Shown one piece after another: positions 8,843-16,663 of a stretch of 64,000 nt of DNA; position 1 is the first letter of the stretch, and each line of letters begins with the position of its first letter. Where the stretch lies: assembly GCA_041596215.1 (NCBI GenBank), contig JBFHIZ010000002.1:1-64000 (forward strand), given 5' to 3'. Position numbers and translations under genes: made by a program. A model generated the notes under the pieces. That model worked only from the letters and a program-made list of their open reading frames with translations. It did no database searches and had not been told where the DNA came from. This stretch comes from JBFHIZ01 sp041596215 (lineage in GTDB: Bacteria > Bacillota > Clostridia > Lachnospirales > Lachnospiraceae).

Positions 8843-9751
8843 CTATGCAATCGTAAATTTTTGATTTTCAAATGAATAAAAATATACATTATTGGATAAT
8901 ATTTCTTCTTCAGAAACTTCCGATTCATTTACTTCTTTTACCATTTTTTTTAGCTTTTTTGCTTCCATTTCCTCTTGTTTTGGAACTAAAATGACCTCAT
9001 GAATCGAACTTGGCAAAATATAAAAATCCTTTTTTATTCTTTTAGAAAAACTTTCTAATACATTATAATAAAGCATGCATGCTGCACCGAAAATTCCTTT
9101 TTGATTCGTTAACACATACATGTCATCTTGCTCCCTTTTAGAATCCAAGTGATATAATATCTCCTCTTTCATTTCTTCTTGGCGTAACATATCTTTTATT
9201 ACGGCATGCATTCCACGAAGGCAAACTTTTAGTTGTTTTGGTGCATTTTTAATCGCAATTGCAAAGATATTTTCTTTCGTTTGGTTCCACATCTGTAAAT
9301 GTGTGTTTCGAATCAAGATGGTTGCCTGTATAGGCTCTGAATTTTCGCAAATATAATAAAATACAATTGCTAAATCTAAAAATTGTACGTGTGGAATTTC
9401 TTCTAATAATGTTTTATTCTTTTCATAATTAATTAATTTATATACAATCCGTTCTTTTACATCATCAAAGACCAAATATTTATCCACCTGCATCGGTTTA
9501 TTTATTTTTGAATATTGATAGCAATCTACAATATCCGCAATAAGCATCCCTATTTCTTCCCCCGCTTGATAGCGAGCAAAATATTGCTCCAAGTATATCA
9601 AAGGAGAAACTGGACAATCTTTTCTCATAATTCGCACGCCTTTTAAAATCACACCATTATTCTTTGGTACATCAATAATATCAATTTTACAAATCGATAA
9701 TTTCTTCTGTAATTGTTCTTTAATTTCTTCAATAAATACCTGATAATTCAT
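8843..9751 (-). CDS. DUF5688 family protein
   Basis: A 302-residue cytoplasmic protein of unknown function. I recognise the DUF5688 pattern common in Lachnospiraceae: N-terminal GVILKGVRI, central PLIYLEQYFARYQAGE and C-terminal FYILPSSIHEVILVP. It has no membrane segment or catalytic motif that I can name. It follows efp, separated only by the efp terminator. I see no promoter in the 32-base gap, so it is probably expressed by read-through. Confidence 0.8.
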   Translation of the reverse strand: MNYQVFIEEIKEQLQKKLSICKIDIIDVPKNNGVILKGVRIMRKDCPVSPLIYLEQYFARYQAGEEIGMLIADIVDCYQYSKINKPMQVDKYLVFDDVKERIVYKLINYEKNKTLLEEIPHVQFLDLAIVFYYICENSEPIQATILIRNTHLQMWNQTKENIFAIAIKNAPKQLKVCLRGMHAVIKDMLRQEEMKEEILYHLDSKREQDDMYVLTNQKGIFGAACMLYYNVLESFSKRIKKDFYILPSSIHEVILVPKQEEMEAKKLKKMVKEVNESEVSEEEILSNNVYFYSFENQKFTIA

Positions 9752-9783
9752 ACTTTCCTCCTACTTAATTTTATACAAAAAAA

Positions 9784-9808
9784 AGACAATGGAATGTTTC
9801 CATTGTCT
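9784..9808 (-). terminator. Terminator after efp
   Basis: Perfect 11-bp stem (AGACAATGGAA and its complement) with a three-base loop, followed by a run of eight or more T on the minus strand. It separates efp from the DUF5688 gene. Confidence 0.9.
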
Positions 9809-9830
9809 TACAGTTTGCTACTTTCAAAAA

Positions 9831-10388
9831 TTACACTCTTGATAAATAATCTCCACTTCGTGTGTCAATTTTTATCTTATCTCCTTCTTCAACGAATAAA
9901 GGTACATATACCGTTGCTCCAGATTCCACTACACATGGTTTGGTAGCTCCTTGAGCAGTATCTCCCTTAATTCCTGGCTCTGTTTCCGTTACTAATAACT
10001 CAACAAAAAGTGGAGGTTCAATTGCAAAAACATTTTCTTTATGTGAGCATACTTTTACCATTTCGTTTTCTTTCACGAATTTCAAAGCATCTCCAACTGT
10101 TTCTGTATTCAAACCAACTTGCTCGTAATTTTCTGTATCCATAAAGTAAAATAATTCACCATCTGAATATAAGTATTGCATTTCTTTTCTTTCGATATGT
10201 GCTTGTTCACACTTCTCTGATGGACGGAAAGTTTTTTCAACGATTCCCCCATTAATAATATTTTTCAACTTTGTTCGAACAAATGCTGCCCCTTTTCCCG
10301 GCTTAACATGTTGAAACTCAAGTATTTGATAAATATTATTATCATACTCAATAGTTATTCCATTTCTGAAATCTCCTGCAGAAACCAT
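9831..10388 (-). CDS. efp: Elongation factor P
   Basis: EF-P rescues ribosomes stalled at polyproline. The 185 residues form the usual three beta-barrel domains: KOW-like (1-63), OB (64-125) and C-terminal OB ending in KIDTRSGDYLSRV. The loop HVKPGKGAAFVRTK places Lys32 at the modification site, as in Bacillus EF-P. I see no EpmA/EpmB-type gene here. It is at the end of the yqeG-aroE-aroK-aroQ run and also seems to have its own promoter overlapping the end of aroQ. The start ATG follows AGGAGGG. Confidence 0.97.
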   Translation of the reverse strand: MVSAGDFRNGITIEYDNNIYQILEFQHVKPGKGAAFVRTKLKNIINGGIVEKTFRPSEKCEQAHIERKEMQYLYSDGELFYFMDTENYEQVGLNTETVGDALKFVKENEMVKVCSHKENVFAIEPPLFVELLVTETEPGIKGDTAQGATKPCVVESGATVYVPLFVEEGDKIKIDTRSGDYLSRV

Positions 10389-10424
10389 AAAACCCTCCTA
10401 AAATTTACATATAATTCACTTATC

Positions 10425-10453
10425 ATTTTATACTAAATATGATATCTTTTCAA
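10425..10453 (-). promoter_or_regulatory. Possible efp promoter
   Basis: -35 TTGAAA (10453-10448), 17-base spacer, -10 TAAAAT (10430-10425). It overlaps the last codons of aroQ and is 37 bases from the efp ATG. Confidence 0.5.
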
Positions 10454-10890
10454 CTATTATTTTTACAATTCATAATCCAATCAATTGCTTGCAAATATCC
10501 ATCCAATCCTTGCCCGTAAATTTGGTTGTCACATTCCTCTTTCGTAACTGATTTTTTTCTAAAATCTTCTCTTTTTGTTATATCGGATATGTGTACTTCT
10601 ACTTTTGGAACCTCTATTGATGCTAACGCATCTCTAATTGCATACGAATAATGTGTATACGCTCCTGGATTAATTACAATGCCTTCTGTTCCATCAAAAT
10701 AAGCATCTTGGATTCGATCAATGATGGCTCCTTCATGATTGCTTTGAAACACTTCGATCTGTGCATTCATTTCTTTGCTTTTATTTGCAATTATCTGTAA
10801 TAAAAAATCATAATCTTCTTTTCCATAGATTGATTTTTCTCGAATGCCTAAAAAATTTAAATTCGGTCCATTGATTACTAATATTTTAAT
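10450..10890 (-). CDS. aroQ: 3-dehydroquinate dehydratase, type II, with apparent ATT start
   Basis: AroQ dehydrates 3-dehydroquinate in the shikimate pathway. The complete 146-residue protein begins (M/I)KILVINGPNLNFLGIRE and includes the active-site loop around Arg18 and Tyr23, NPGAYTHYSYAI, and VEVHISDITKREDFR. No ATG, GTG or TTG exists in frame before Lys2. The previous in-frame stop lies only 10 codons upstream. A perfect AGGAGG (10905-10900) stands nine bases before ATT (10890-10888), so ATT is the likely start. The first in-frame ATG (10770) would remove the active-site loop. The ATT overlaps the aroK stop by one base plus shared sequence, which fits translational coupling. Confidence 0.88.
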   Translation of the reverse strand: MKILVINGPNLNFLGIREKSIYGKEDYDFLLQIIANKSKEMNAQIEVFQSNHEGAIIDRIQDAYFDGTEGIVINPGAYTHYSYAIRDALASIEVPKVEVHISDITKREDFRKKSVTKEECDNQIYGQGLDGYLQAIDWIMNCKNNS

Positions 10891-11416
10891 TTGACTCGCC
10901 CTCCTTTTTCAATTTACCAAGCACTTCATTTAATATACTTTTAAAATCTTTATGATCTACATCGATTACTACATCTGCAACTGCAAGATAAATAGGATCT
11001 CTACGATTTAACATTTCATTTATTTTCCCTTTCGGATCGCTTACTTGAAGCAAGGGACGATTCGTATCATGTTTAATTCTTTGAAAAACCGTTTCTGGTT
11101 TTGTACGCAAATAAATAACGGTTCCCATCCTTTTTAAAATCTTTTGATTTTCTTCTTTTATTGGCAGTCCTCCACCTGTGGAAATTACATGGCTTGCCGA
11201 ATCGCTTTGCATTTCTATTAATGCCTGCGTTTCTAACTCTCGAAAATACGTTTCGCCTTCTTCCTTAAAAATATCTTTGATTGTACGCCCCTCTTTTTTT
11301 TCAATATAACTATCTACATCCAAAAATGTTTTACGCAATCGATAAGAAAGTCTTCTCCCAACCGTTGTTTTTCCTGCGCCCATAAATCCAATTAAAATTA
11401 CATTAGTTTTGTGCAT
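10886..11416 (-). CDS. aroK: Shikimate kinase
   Basis: Phosphorylates shikimate at O3 with ATP. The 176-residue P-loop protein has Walker A GFMGAGKTTVGR (residues 10-21), the shikimate-binding DVDSYIEKKEG, GGGLP and the lid arginine in RPLLQVSDP. Its start overlaps the aroE stop by 14 bases and its end overlaps aroQ, so the three genes are tightly coupled. Confidence 0.96.
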   Translation of the reverse strand: MHKTNVILIGFMGAGKTTVGRRLSYRLRKTFLDVDSYIEKKEGRTIKDIFKEEGETYFRELETQALIEMQSDSASHVISTGGGLPIKEENQKILKRMGTVIYLRTKPETVFQRIKHDTNRPLLQVSDPKGKINEMLNRRDPIYLAVADVVIDVDHKDFKSILNEVLGKLKKEGESN

Positions 11417-12281
11417 TCAATTCATCCTTCATTTTTACCAAGACCTTTTCAGACAACTCCAAAGGTATTTTTTTCTTTCTCCAAGTTTCATATGCTAGCA
11501 CAGCTTGAAACAAAAGCATTTTCAATCCATTATATGCAATTCCACCTGCCTTCGTAACTTCTTTCATAAAAGCAGTTTCTTCTGGTGTATATATAATATC
11601 ATAACCAATTGCAACCTTTTGAAAAAAAGATGCATCGGTCACAATGCAATCCTTTATAAACGGATATAACCCCACACTTGTTGTTTGTATCGCCAAATAT
11701 CCCTTCTTACACTGTGGTATTTGTTCAAAACTATCCATTCCTAATCCAACGACTTGGTCACGACCAAAATAGTCATTCATTTCTTCTGCTAAAGAAATTG
11801 CCTTTTCTTTGGTGCGATTACATATATAAATATTTTTTTTTGAATATTTCATACACATATAAAGAACAGCTCTTGCTGCACCACCCGCCCCCAGAATAAG
11901 GATGTCTAATTCTTCCAATGGAATTCCATCCGATATAAATGCTTGATGCAGTCCTTCACAATCCGTATTTAACCCATGATATCCATCTTCTTGATACACC
12001 AAGGTATTAACTGCTCCAATTTTTTTTGCTTCTTCCTCAACAAATACCAACTTATCGATCACTTCTGTTTTAAAAGGAACTGTAATATTTAATCCTTGAA
12101 TTTTTAATGCATAAGCACCTTTAATCGCTTGCTCTAATTGACCTTTTTCTACACAAAAAGTCTCATAAATTGCATCTTCTTGTAATTCCTCTGAAAACAT
12201 ATTATGAATGATTGGTGAAATCGAATGTTCGATTGGATTACCAAGTAATCCATATGTTTTTGTACTTGCTTTAATCTTCAT
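11403..12281 (-). CDS. aroE: Shikimate dehydrogenase (NADP+)
   Basis: Reduces 3-dehydroshikimate to shikimate. The 292-residue protein has substrate-site motifs GNPIEHSISPIIHN and NITVPFKTEV (with the catalytic Lys) and a NADP-binding Rossmann loop, ILGAGGAARAV (about 128-138). The C-terminal motif YNGLKMLLFQA is typical. It is followed by aroK with an overlap and preceded by yqeG after 26 bases. Confidence 0.96.
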   Translation of the reverse strand: MKIKASTKTYGLLGNPIEHSISPIIHNMFSEELQEDAIYETFCVEKGQLEQAIKGAYALKIQGLNITVPFKTEVIDKLVFVEEEAKKIGAVNTLVYQEDGYHGLNTDCEGLHQAFISDGIPLEELDILILGAGGAARAVLYMCMKYSKKNIYICNRTKEKAISLAEEMNDYFGRDQVVGLGMDSFEQIPQCKKGYLAIQTTSVGLYPFIKDCIVTDASFFQKVAIGYDIIYTPEETAFMKEVTKAGGIAYNGLKMLLFQAVLAYETWRKKKIPLELSEKVLVKMKDELNAQN

Positions 12282-12307
12282 AGCATCCCTTCTATTTTAT
12301 CTTGCAT

Positions 12308-12802
12308 CTATTTTTTATAATAAAAATATAACACTATTCGTTCCAATTTTCTTTTCAATACAATTTGTATTTCTTCTTTCGGATCAATCGGTTTTACCAA
12401 AATCCCAAAAACCTTTGCTCTTTTTGCTCCCCAAACATCTGTAAAAAGCTGATCTCCAATAAATACCGTATTTTCTTTATTGGTGTGCATGATTTGCATA
12501 GCCTTAACATAACTTTTACGGCTTGGTTTTCCAGCCTTATATATATATGCGGTTGCTTCGACTTCATCAAAGAACATTTTCACTCTTGGTTCTTTGTTAT
12601 TTGACATAAGTACTAGTTGAAATCCCATTGTTTTCAGGGATTGTAACAATTTTTTTATTTCTTTGTTAGCCGGTGCCCCATGCATTACTAACGTATTATC
12701 GATATCAAAGATTAACCCTCTAATACCCCGATTCCATAATTCCAAAAAATCCACATCATATATTGAATCCATATATGCATCTGGAAAAAACGTTCGAAAC
12801 AT
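12308..12802 (-). CDS. yqeG: YqeG family HAD-IIIA phosphatase
   Basis: A 164-residue HAD-superfamily phosphatase. Motif I is FDIDNTLV with the nucleophile Asp. Motif II is MSNN. The lysine of motif III is in AGKPSR, and motif IV is FIGDQLFTDVWGAK. YqeG is widespread in Firmicutes next to aroE or yqeH and is related to mitochondrial phosphatidylglycerophosphatase GEP4; the substrate here is not proven. It leads the aro-efp operon. Confidence 0.9.
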   Translation of the reverse strand: MFRTFFPDAYMDSIYDVDFLELWNRGIRGLIFDIDNTLVMHGAPANKEIKKLLQSLKTMGFQLVLMSNNKEPRVKMFFDEVEATAYIYKAGKPSRKSYVKAMQIMHTNKENTVFIGDQLFTDVWGAKRAKVFGILVKPIDPKEEIQIVLKRKLERIVLYFYYKK

Positions 12803-12831
12803 ACTTATGTCCCTCCTTGCTTAATTATCCC

Positions 12832-12840
12832 ATTATAACA
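12832..12840 (-). promoter_or_regulatory. Extended -10 element before yqeG
   Basis: On the minus strand TG-T-TATAAT (12840-12832) lies about 30 bases before the yqeG ATG, directly abutting the preceding terminator. No good -35 is visible, which is acceptable for an extended -10. Confidence 0.5.
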
Positions 12841-12869
12841 AAACACCTTGCAAATAAGCAAGGTGTTTT
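12840..12869 (-). terminator. Terminator of the 12891-13265 gene / ABC operon
   Basis: Perfect 12-bp stem (AAAACACCTTGC and its complement) around a six-base loop. It lies 21 bases after the small orphan gene and before the yqeG promoter. Confidence 0.85.
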
Positions 12870-12890
12870 GTTTTATCTATAAATCTATTT

Positions 12891-13265
12891 TTATAATTTC
12901 TGAAATACCATTCCATCATCACTTGCATTCATAAGATTTGAATCTAGTGCACTACCAACAAAATAATTATATTCTTGTAATACTTGATCTTTTTTTAAAT
13001 CCGATAATGCTTTTTGCATATCTAATGTTTCTAATCCGCTATCTTTACCAACAAGATTAAAATCTTCAACTTTTAAAGTTAAGGAGATATCTTCTAAACT
13101 TGCATTATTGACACGATTTGTATCCGCTTGTGTAACAACGCTTTCAGGTATGCGTTTTGCTTCTTCTTGTTGTTGCTGTAATACAGTTTCTTCACTTACT
13201 TTTGGTATCGATGAATTTTTATAATCTGAGTATAATTCATTATATCCTGTAATTTGCATTCCCAA
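12891..13265 (-). CDS. Hypothetical protein, 124 aa
   Basis: Unrecognised 124-residue soluble protein. It has a Gln/Glu-rich stretch (VLQQQQEEAKR, residues 28-38), a polar linker, a beta-like segment (DISLTLKVEDFNL) and a C-terminal helix leading to VLQEYNYFVGS. It contains no Cys. The start is probably TTG at 13265: AGGAGG is seven bases upstream, whereas the ATG two codons later would be 13 bases away. It stands alone behind the ABC importer and before a strong terminator. Confidence 0.7.
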   Translation of the reverse strand: MGMQITGYNELYSDYKNSSIPKVSEETVLQQQQEEAKRIPESVVTQADTNRVNNASLEDISLTLKVEDFNLVGKDSGLETLDMQKALSDLKKDQVLQEYNYFVGSALDSNLMNASDDGMVFQKL

Positions 13266-13343
13266 AACGCCACCTCCTTAACAATATTTTCATTGTATAT
13301 ATCGACATATTATCTGAAAACTTTATAGTTCAGTCACATTACT

Positions 13344-14069
13344 CTATATCCATTGAGAAGCTTCCATTAATTGCTTCATATAATCTGTGCTTGGATGTAA
13401 AAAGACCTCTTTCGTAATACCACTTTCTAAGACTTCTCCATCTTTCATTACAATAACATGGTCACATATATTATACACTAAACGCAAGTCATGTGAAATA
13501 AATAAAATAGATAAATCTAAGCTTTTTTGCATTTTTATCAACAATTCGACAATTTGCGCTTGAATTGTCATATCCAATGCAGATACTGCTTCATCTGCAA
13601 CCAATAATTTACATCCCATAATAAGTGATGCTGCAATACACACTCTCTGTCTTTGCCCTCCAGATAAAGCCTCCGGATACCGATGGATAAGGCTTTTCTC
13701 AAGCCCCACTTTTACCATCATATCAAGTACTTTTTTTCGTCTTTCTATTTTTGAAAAACCACCCTCTATGCGTAATGGCTCTTCAAGAATCCTTCCAATT
13801 TTCATCGAAGGATTCAATGAATTTTTGGGATCTTGAAAAATCATTTGTGGACGTAAGGAATTATGAATTATTTCTCCATTATTTGGTTTTATCAAGCCCA
13901 TAATCGCTTTTGCTACCGTTGATTTTCCACAACCACTTTCTCCTAATAATCCTACAATTTCGCCTTGATTTATGATAAACGAAACTTGATTACATCCAAG
14001 AATTTCCTTTTCGTTTGCTTTTTTATTATAGGATACGGATAATTTGTTCACTTCAAGTATCGCACTCAT
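13344..14069 (-). CDS. Peptide/nickel-type ABC importer ATPase (OppF/DppF-like)
   Basis: Second ATPase of an oligopeptide-class importer, 241 residues. Walker A is GLLGESGCGKSTVAK, the Q-loop is MIFQDPKNSLNPS, the signature is ALSGGQRQR and Walker B is LLVADEAVSALD. It is shorter than typical OppF (about 320 aa) and ends soon after the ATPase core, lacking the long C-terminal peptide-transporter extension with its Cys cluster. It is the last gene of the five-gene set. Confidence 0.9.
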   Translation of the reverse strand: MSAILEVNKLSVSYNKKANEKEILGCNQVSFIINQGEIVGLLGESGCGKSTVAKAIMGLIKPNNGEIIHNSLRPQMIFQDPKNSLNPSMKIGRILEEPLRIEGGFSKIERRKKVLDMMVKVGLEKSLIHRYPEALSGGQRQRVCIAASLIMGCKLLVADEAVSALDMTIQAQIVELLIKMQKSLDLSILFISHDLRLVYNICDHVIVMKDGEVLESGITKEVFLHPSTDYMKQLMEASQWI

Positions 14070-14082
14070 GAATTCTCACTTT

Positions 14083-14868
14083 CTATGAAACATCCCATTT
14101 GGGAATGGATTCAATTAATAATTTTGTATAGGGTTTCTTTGGAGATTGAAATACATCCTCTACCGTTCCTTGTTCAATAATCTGTCCATCTTTCATAACC
14201 AATACCTTTGTACAAAGTTTTGCAATCAAACTCAGATCATGAGAAATAAATAAAATCGCCATATTTTTTGTTCGATTTGTCTTTTTTAATAGTTTCATGA
14301 TTTGTGCTTGAACGAGAACATCAAGTGCCGTTGTTGGTTCATCTGCAATTAATAATTTAGGATTACCTATAATTGCTGCCGCAATCATAACTCGTTGACG
14401 CATACCTCCGGATAATTGATGTGGATACATATGATACACCTTTTCCGGCTGATGTAATTCAACTTCATGAAACACCTCGATTACTTTCTTCTTTCTTTCT
14501 TCCTTGTTTAACTTCGTATGAATAACAAGGCTTTCTTCTACTTGCCATCCTATTTTTTTTACTGGATTTAACGAAGTCATTGGCTCTTGAAAAATAATTC
14601 CAATTTCCTTTCCTTGTAATTTTCTCAATACCTCTCTTTTACAGGTAAGTAAATTCACACCATCAAAAATAATTTCTCCGCTTTTTTCCATGTCATGTCT
14701 GGAAAGCAGTCCGGCAATTGCAAGTGCAGTCATCGTTTTCCCAGATCCGGATTCCCCTACAATTCCTAATATCTCAGATTCTTCCATTGAAAAACTAATG
14801 TTTTGCACTAACGTTTCTGGTAACGTATGATCAAAAACCTCAATCTTTAAATTATTGATTTTTAACAT
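14083..14868 (-). CDS. Peptide/nickel-type ABC importer ATPase (OppD/DppD-like)
   Basis: First ATPase of the importer, 261 residues. Walker A is GIVGESGSGKTMTALA, the Q-loop is IIFQEPMTSLNP, the signature is LSGGMRQRVMIAAAI and Walker B is LLIADEPTTALD. The ATG at 14868 has GGGAGGG six bases upstream, better than the ATG at 14883, which lies inside that site. It overlaps the permease gene by 17 bases. Like its partner it lacks the long C-terminal extension. Confidence 0.9.
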   Translation of the reverse strand: MLKINNLKIEVFDHTLPETLVQNISFSMEESEILGIVGESGSGKTMTALAIAGLLSRHDMEKSGEIIFDGVNLLTCKREVLRKLQGKEIGIIFQEPMTSLNPVKKIGWQVEESLVIHTKLNKEERKKKVIEVFHEVELHQPEKVYHMYPHQLSGGMRQRVMIAAAIIGNPKLLIADEPTTALDVLVQAQIMKLLKKTNRTKNMAILFISHDLSLIAKLCTKVLVMKDGQIIEQGTVEDVFQSPKKPYTKLLIESIPKWDVS

Positions 14869-15685
14869 CGCAATCCCTCCCATTCGTTTTAGCTTTCAAG
14901 CCTTCTGCTAGTAAGGTAAATCCTAAAACCATGACAACGATCATAATTCCTGGAAAAATTGCACACCATGGTGCCGAAAATAAATATGCCTGGGATTCTG
15001 ATAACATTCTTCCAAGACTTGCATCCGGTGGTTGCACTCCAATACTCAAATAACTCATTCCTGCTTCTGCTAAAATCGCATTATTAAATCCAATTAATAC
15101 ATTGGTCAAAATAATTGTTTTACAATTTGGTAATATGTGAATAAAAATAATTCGGAAATTATTAGCTCCCATTATTTTTGCAGCATCCACATATTCTTTT
15201 CCTCTTTGTTTTATATATTCTGCACGAATTACTCTTGTAAAACTTGGTATAAATGCAATACCAAGTGCGAGTAATATATAATATTTACCACTTCCAAACA
15301 AACTGACAATTACCAAAGCAATTAAAATTGCTGGAAATGCAAAAAAAGTATCCGTAATACGCATTACCATTTCATCATAAATACCGCCAAAATATCCACT
15401 TGTCGCGCCGTTAATAAATCCAAAGAAAAGCCCAATCGTTACGGTTCCCGTAGCAATAAGAAAAGAAACACCCATTCCTTTCATTACACGAGAAAAAACA
15501 TCTCTGCCAAATTGATCGGTGCCAAAAATATGGTTCCAAGAAATACCTTGTAATTTTTCTGATACATTCATCGTTTCCACTTGATATGGTGTCCAAAAAA
15601 TCCCCAAAAAAACGAGTACAATTACTACTCCCACAAGAATCGACCCTATGAATAACTCCCAATTTTTACGTTTTCTCATACTCAC
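14852..15685 (-). CDS. Peptide/nickel-type ABC permease (OppC/DppC-like)
   Basis: Inner-membrane permease of 277 residues, with an N-terminal helix (about 12-31) followed by the BPD transporter domain. It shows HIFGTDQFGRDVFSRV, the OppC signature, and an EAA loop AAKIMGANNFRIIFIHILPN. It should form a heterodimer with the adjacent OppB-like permease. Confidence 0.92.
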   Translation of the reverse strand: MSMRKRKNWELFIGSILVGVVIVLVFLGIFWTPYQVETMNVSEKLQGISWNHIFGTDQFGRDVFSRVMKGMGVSFLIATGTVTIGLFFGFINGATSGYFGGIYDEMVMRITDTFFAFPAILIALVIVSLFGSGKYYILLALGIAFIPSFTRVIRAEYIKQRGKEYVDAAKIMGANNFRIIFIHILPNCKTIILTNVLIGFNNAILAEAGMSYLSIGVQPPDASLGRMLSESQAYLFSAPWCAIFPGIMIVVMVLGFTLLAEGLKAKTNGRDCDVKNQ

Positions 15686-16627
15686 CTACCCATTCTTTAT
15701 TTTGGGGTCAACCACTTGATAAAGAATTTCTATGATAAAATTCACTAGTAAAATAAAAAAAGCAAGAAACAAAATAATTGCTTGCACCACTGGATAATCT
15801 CTATTTGAAATTGAAGACAATAAAATTCTGCCAAGTCCAGGAATACCAAAAACTTGTTCGATTATGATACTTCCGACAAATAGATCCGTTAAAATCATCC
15901 CTACAAAAGTAAAGAAAGGAATAAATGCATTTTTTAAAATATGTTTATAAAATACATGACTTGAATTATTACCTCTACTATATGCTGTTCGAACATAATC
16001 TTTTCCAACTTCGTCCACGATGGCGTTTCGTAATACTTTAACAGTCATTGCAATTTTAGGAATTGCGATAGATATCGCGGGTAATAACAAATATGAAAGA
16101 AATGCTAGAAAATCTACATGATACGATACAAACTGTCCTGGCGTAAATATTCGTAAAACAATACCAAAAATATAAGTTAATATGATACCTATAAAAAAAG
16201 GTGGAATTGCCATGTTAATTTGACATAACCACACTATCAAGGAATCCATTATATGACCTTTTCTCTTTGCCGTATAGATTCCTAAGGGAATGGATACCAT
16301 TAACAGTAACAAAAACGACAATCCGGATAAAATACTTGTTATAATTATTTTATCATAAAGTAAATCCTGCACAGACATTTGATAACTATATGAATTCCCA
16401 AAATCTCCCTGTATTGCATTTCCTATCCACTTCACATATTGTATTAAAATAGGTTGATTTAATCCCATTTCTTCACGTAGTGCTTGAATACTTTCCTCAT
16501 TTGCATCCAGCCCTAATATTATTGTTGCAGGATCTGAAGGAATTATAGAAAAAGCCAAAAAAACAAGCAAGGATACGAAAAGCAATGTAAAAATCATCAT
16601 CATGATCTTTTTTCCAATTTTCTCCAT
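15686..16627 (-). CDS. Peptide/nickel-type ABC permease (OppB/DppB-like)
   Basis: Permease of 313 residues with about six transmembrane helices. The N-terminal SIIPSDPATIILG and MGLNQPILIQYVKWI stretch and the EAA-like RTAYSRGNNSSHVFYKHILKN are typical of OppB/DppB/NikB. The ORF ends one base before the next permease gene starts. Confidence 0.93.
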   Translation of the reverse strand: MEKIGKKIMMMIFTLLFVSLLVFLAFSIIPSDPATIILGLDANEESIQALREEMGLNQPILIQYVKWIGNAIQGDFGNSYSYQMSVQDLLYDKIIITSILSGLSFLLLLMVSIPLGIYTAKRKGHIMDSLIVWLCQINMAIPPFFIGIILTYIFGIVLRIFTPGQFVSYHVDFLAFLSYLLLPAISIAIPKIAMTVKVLRNAIVDEVGKDYVRTAYSRGNNSSHVFYKHILKNAFIPFFTFVGMILTDLFVGSIIIEQVFGIPGLGRILLSSISNRDYPVVQAIILFLAFFILLVNFIIEILYQVVDPKIKNG

Positions 16628-16663
16628 ATCCTTGCCTTCTTTCCAAATATATTTCTATCCTGT

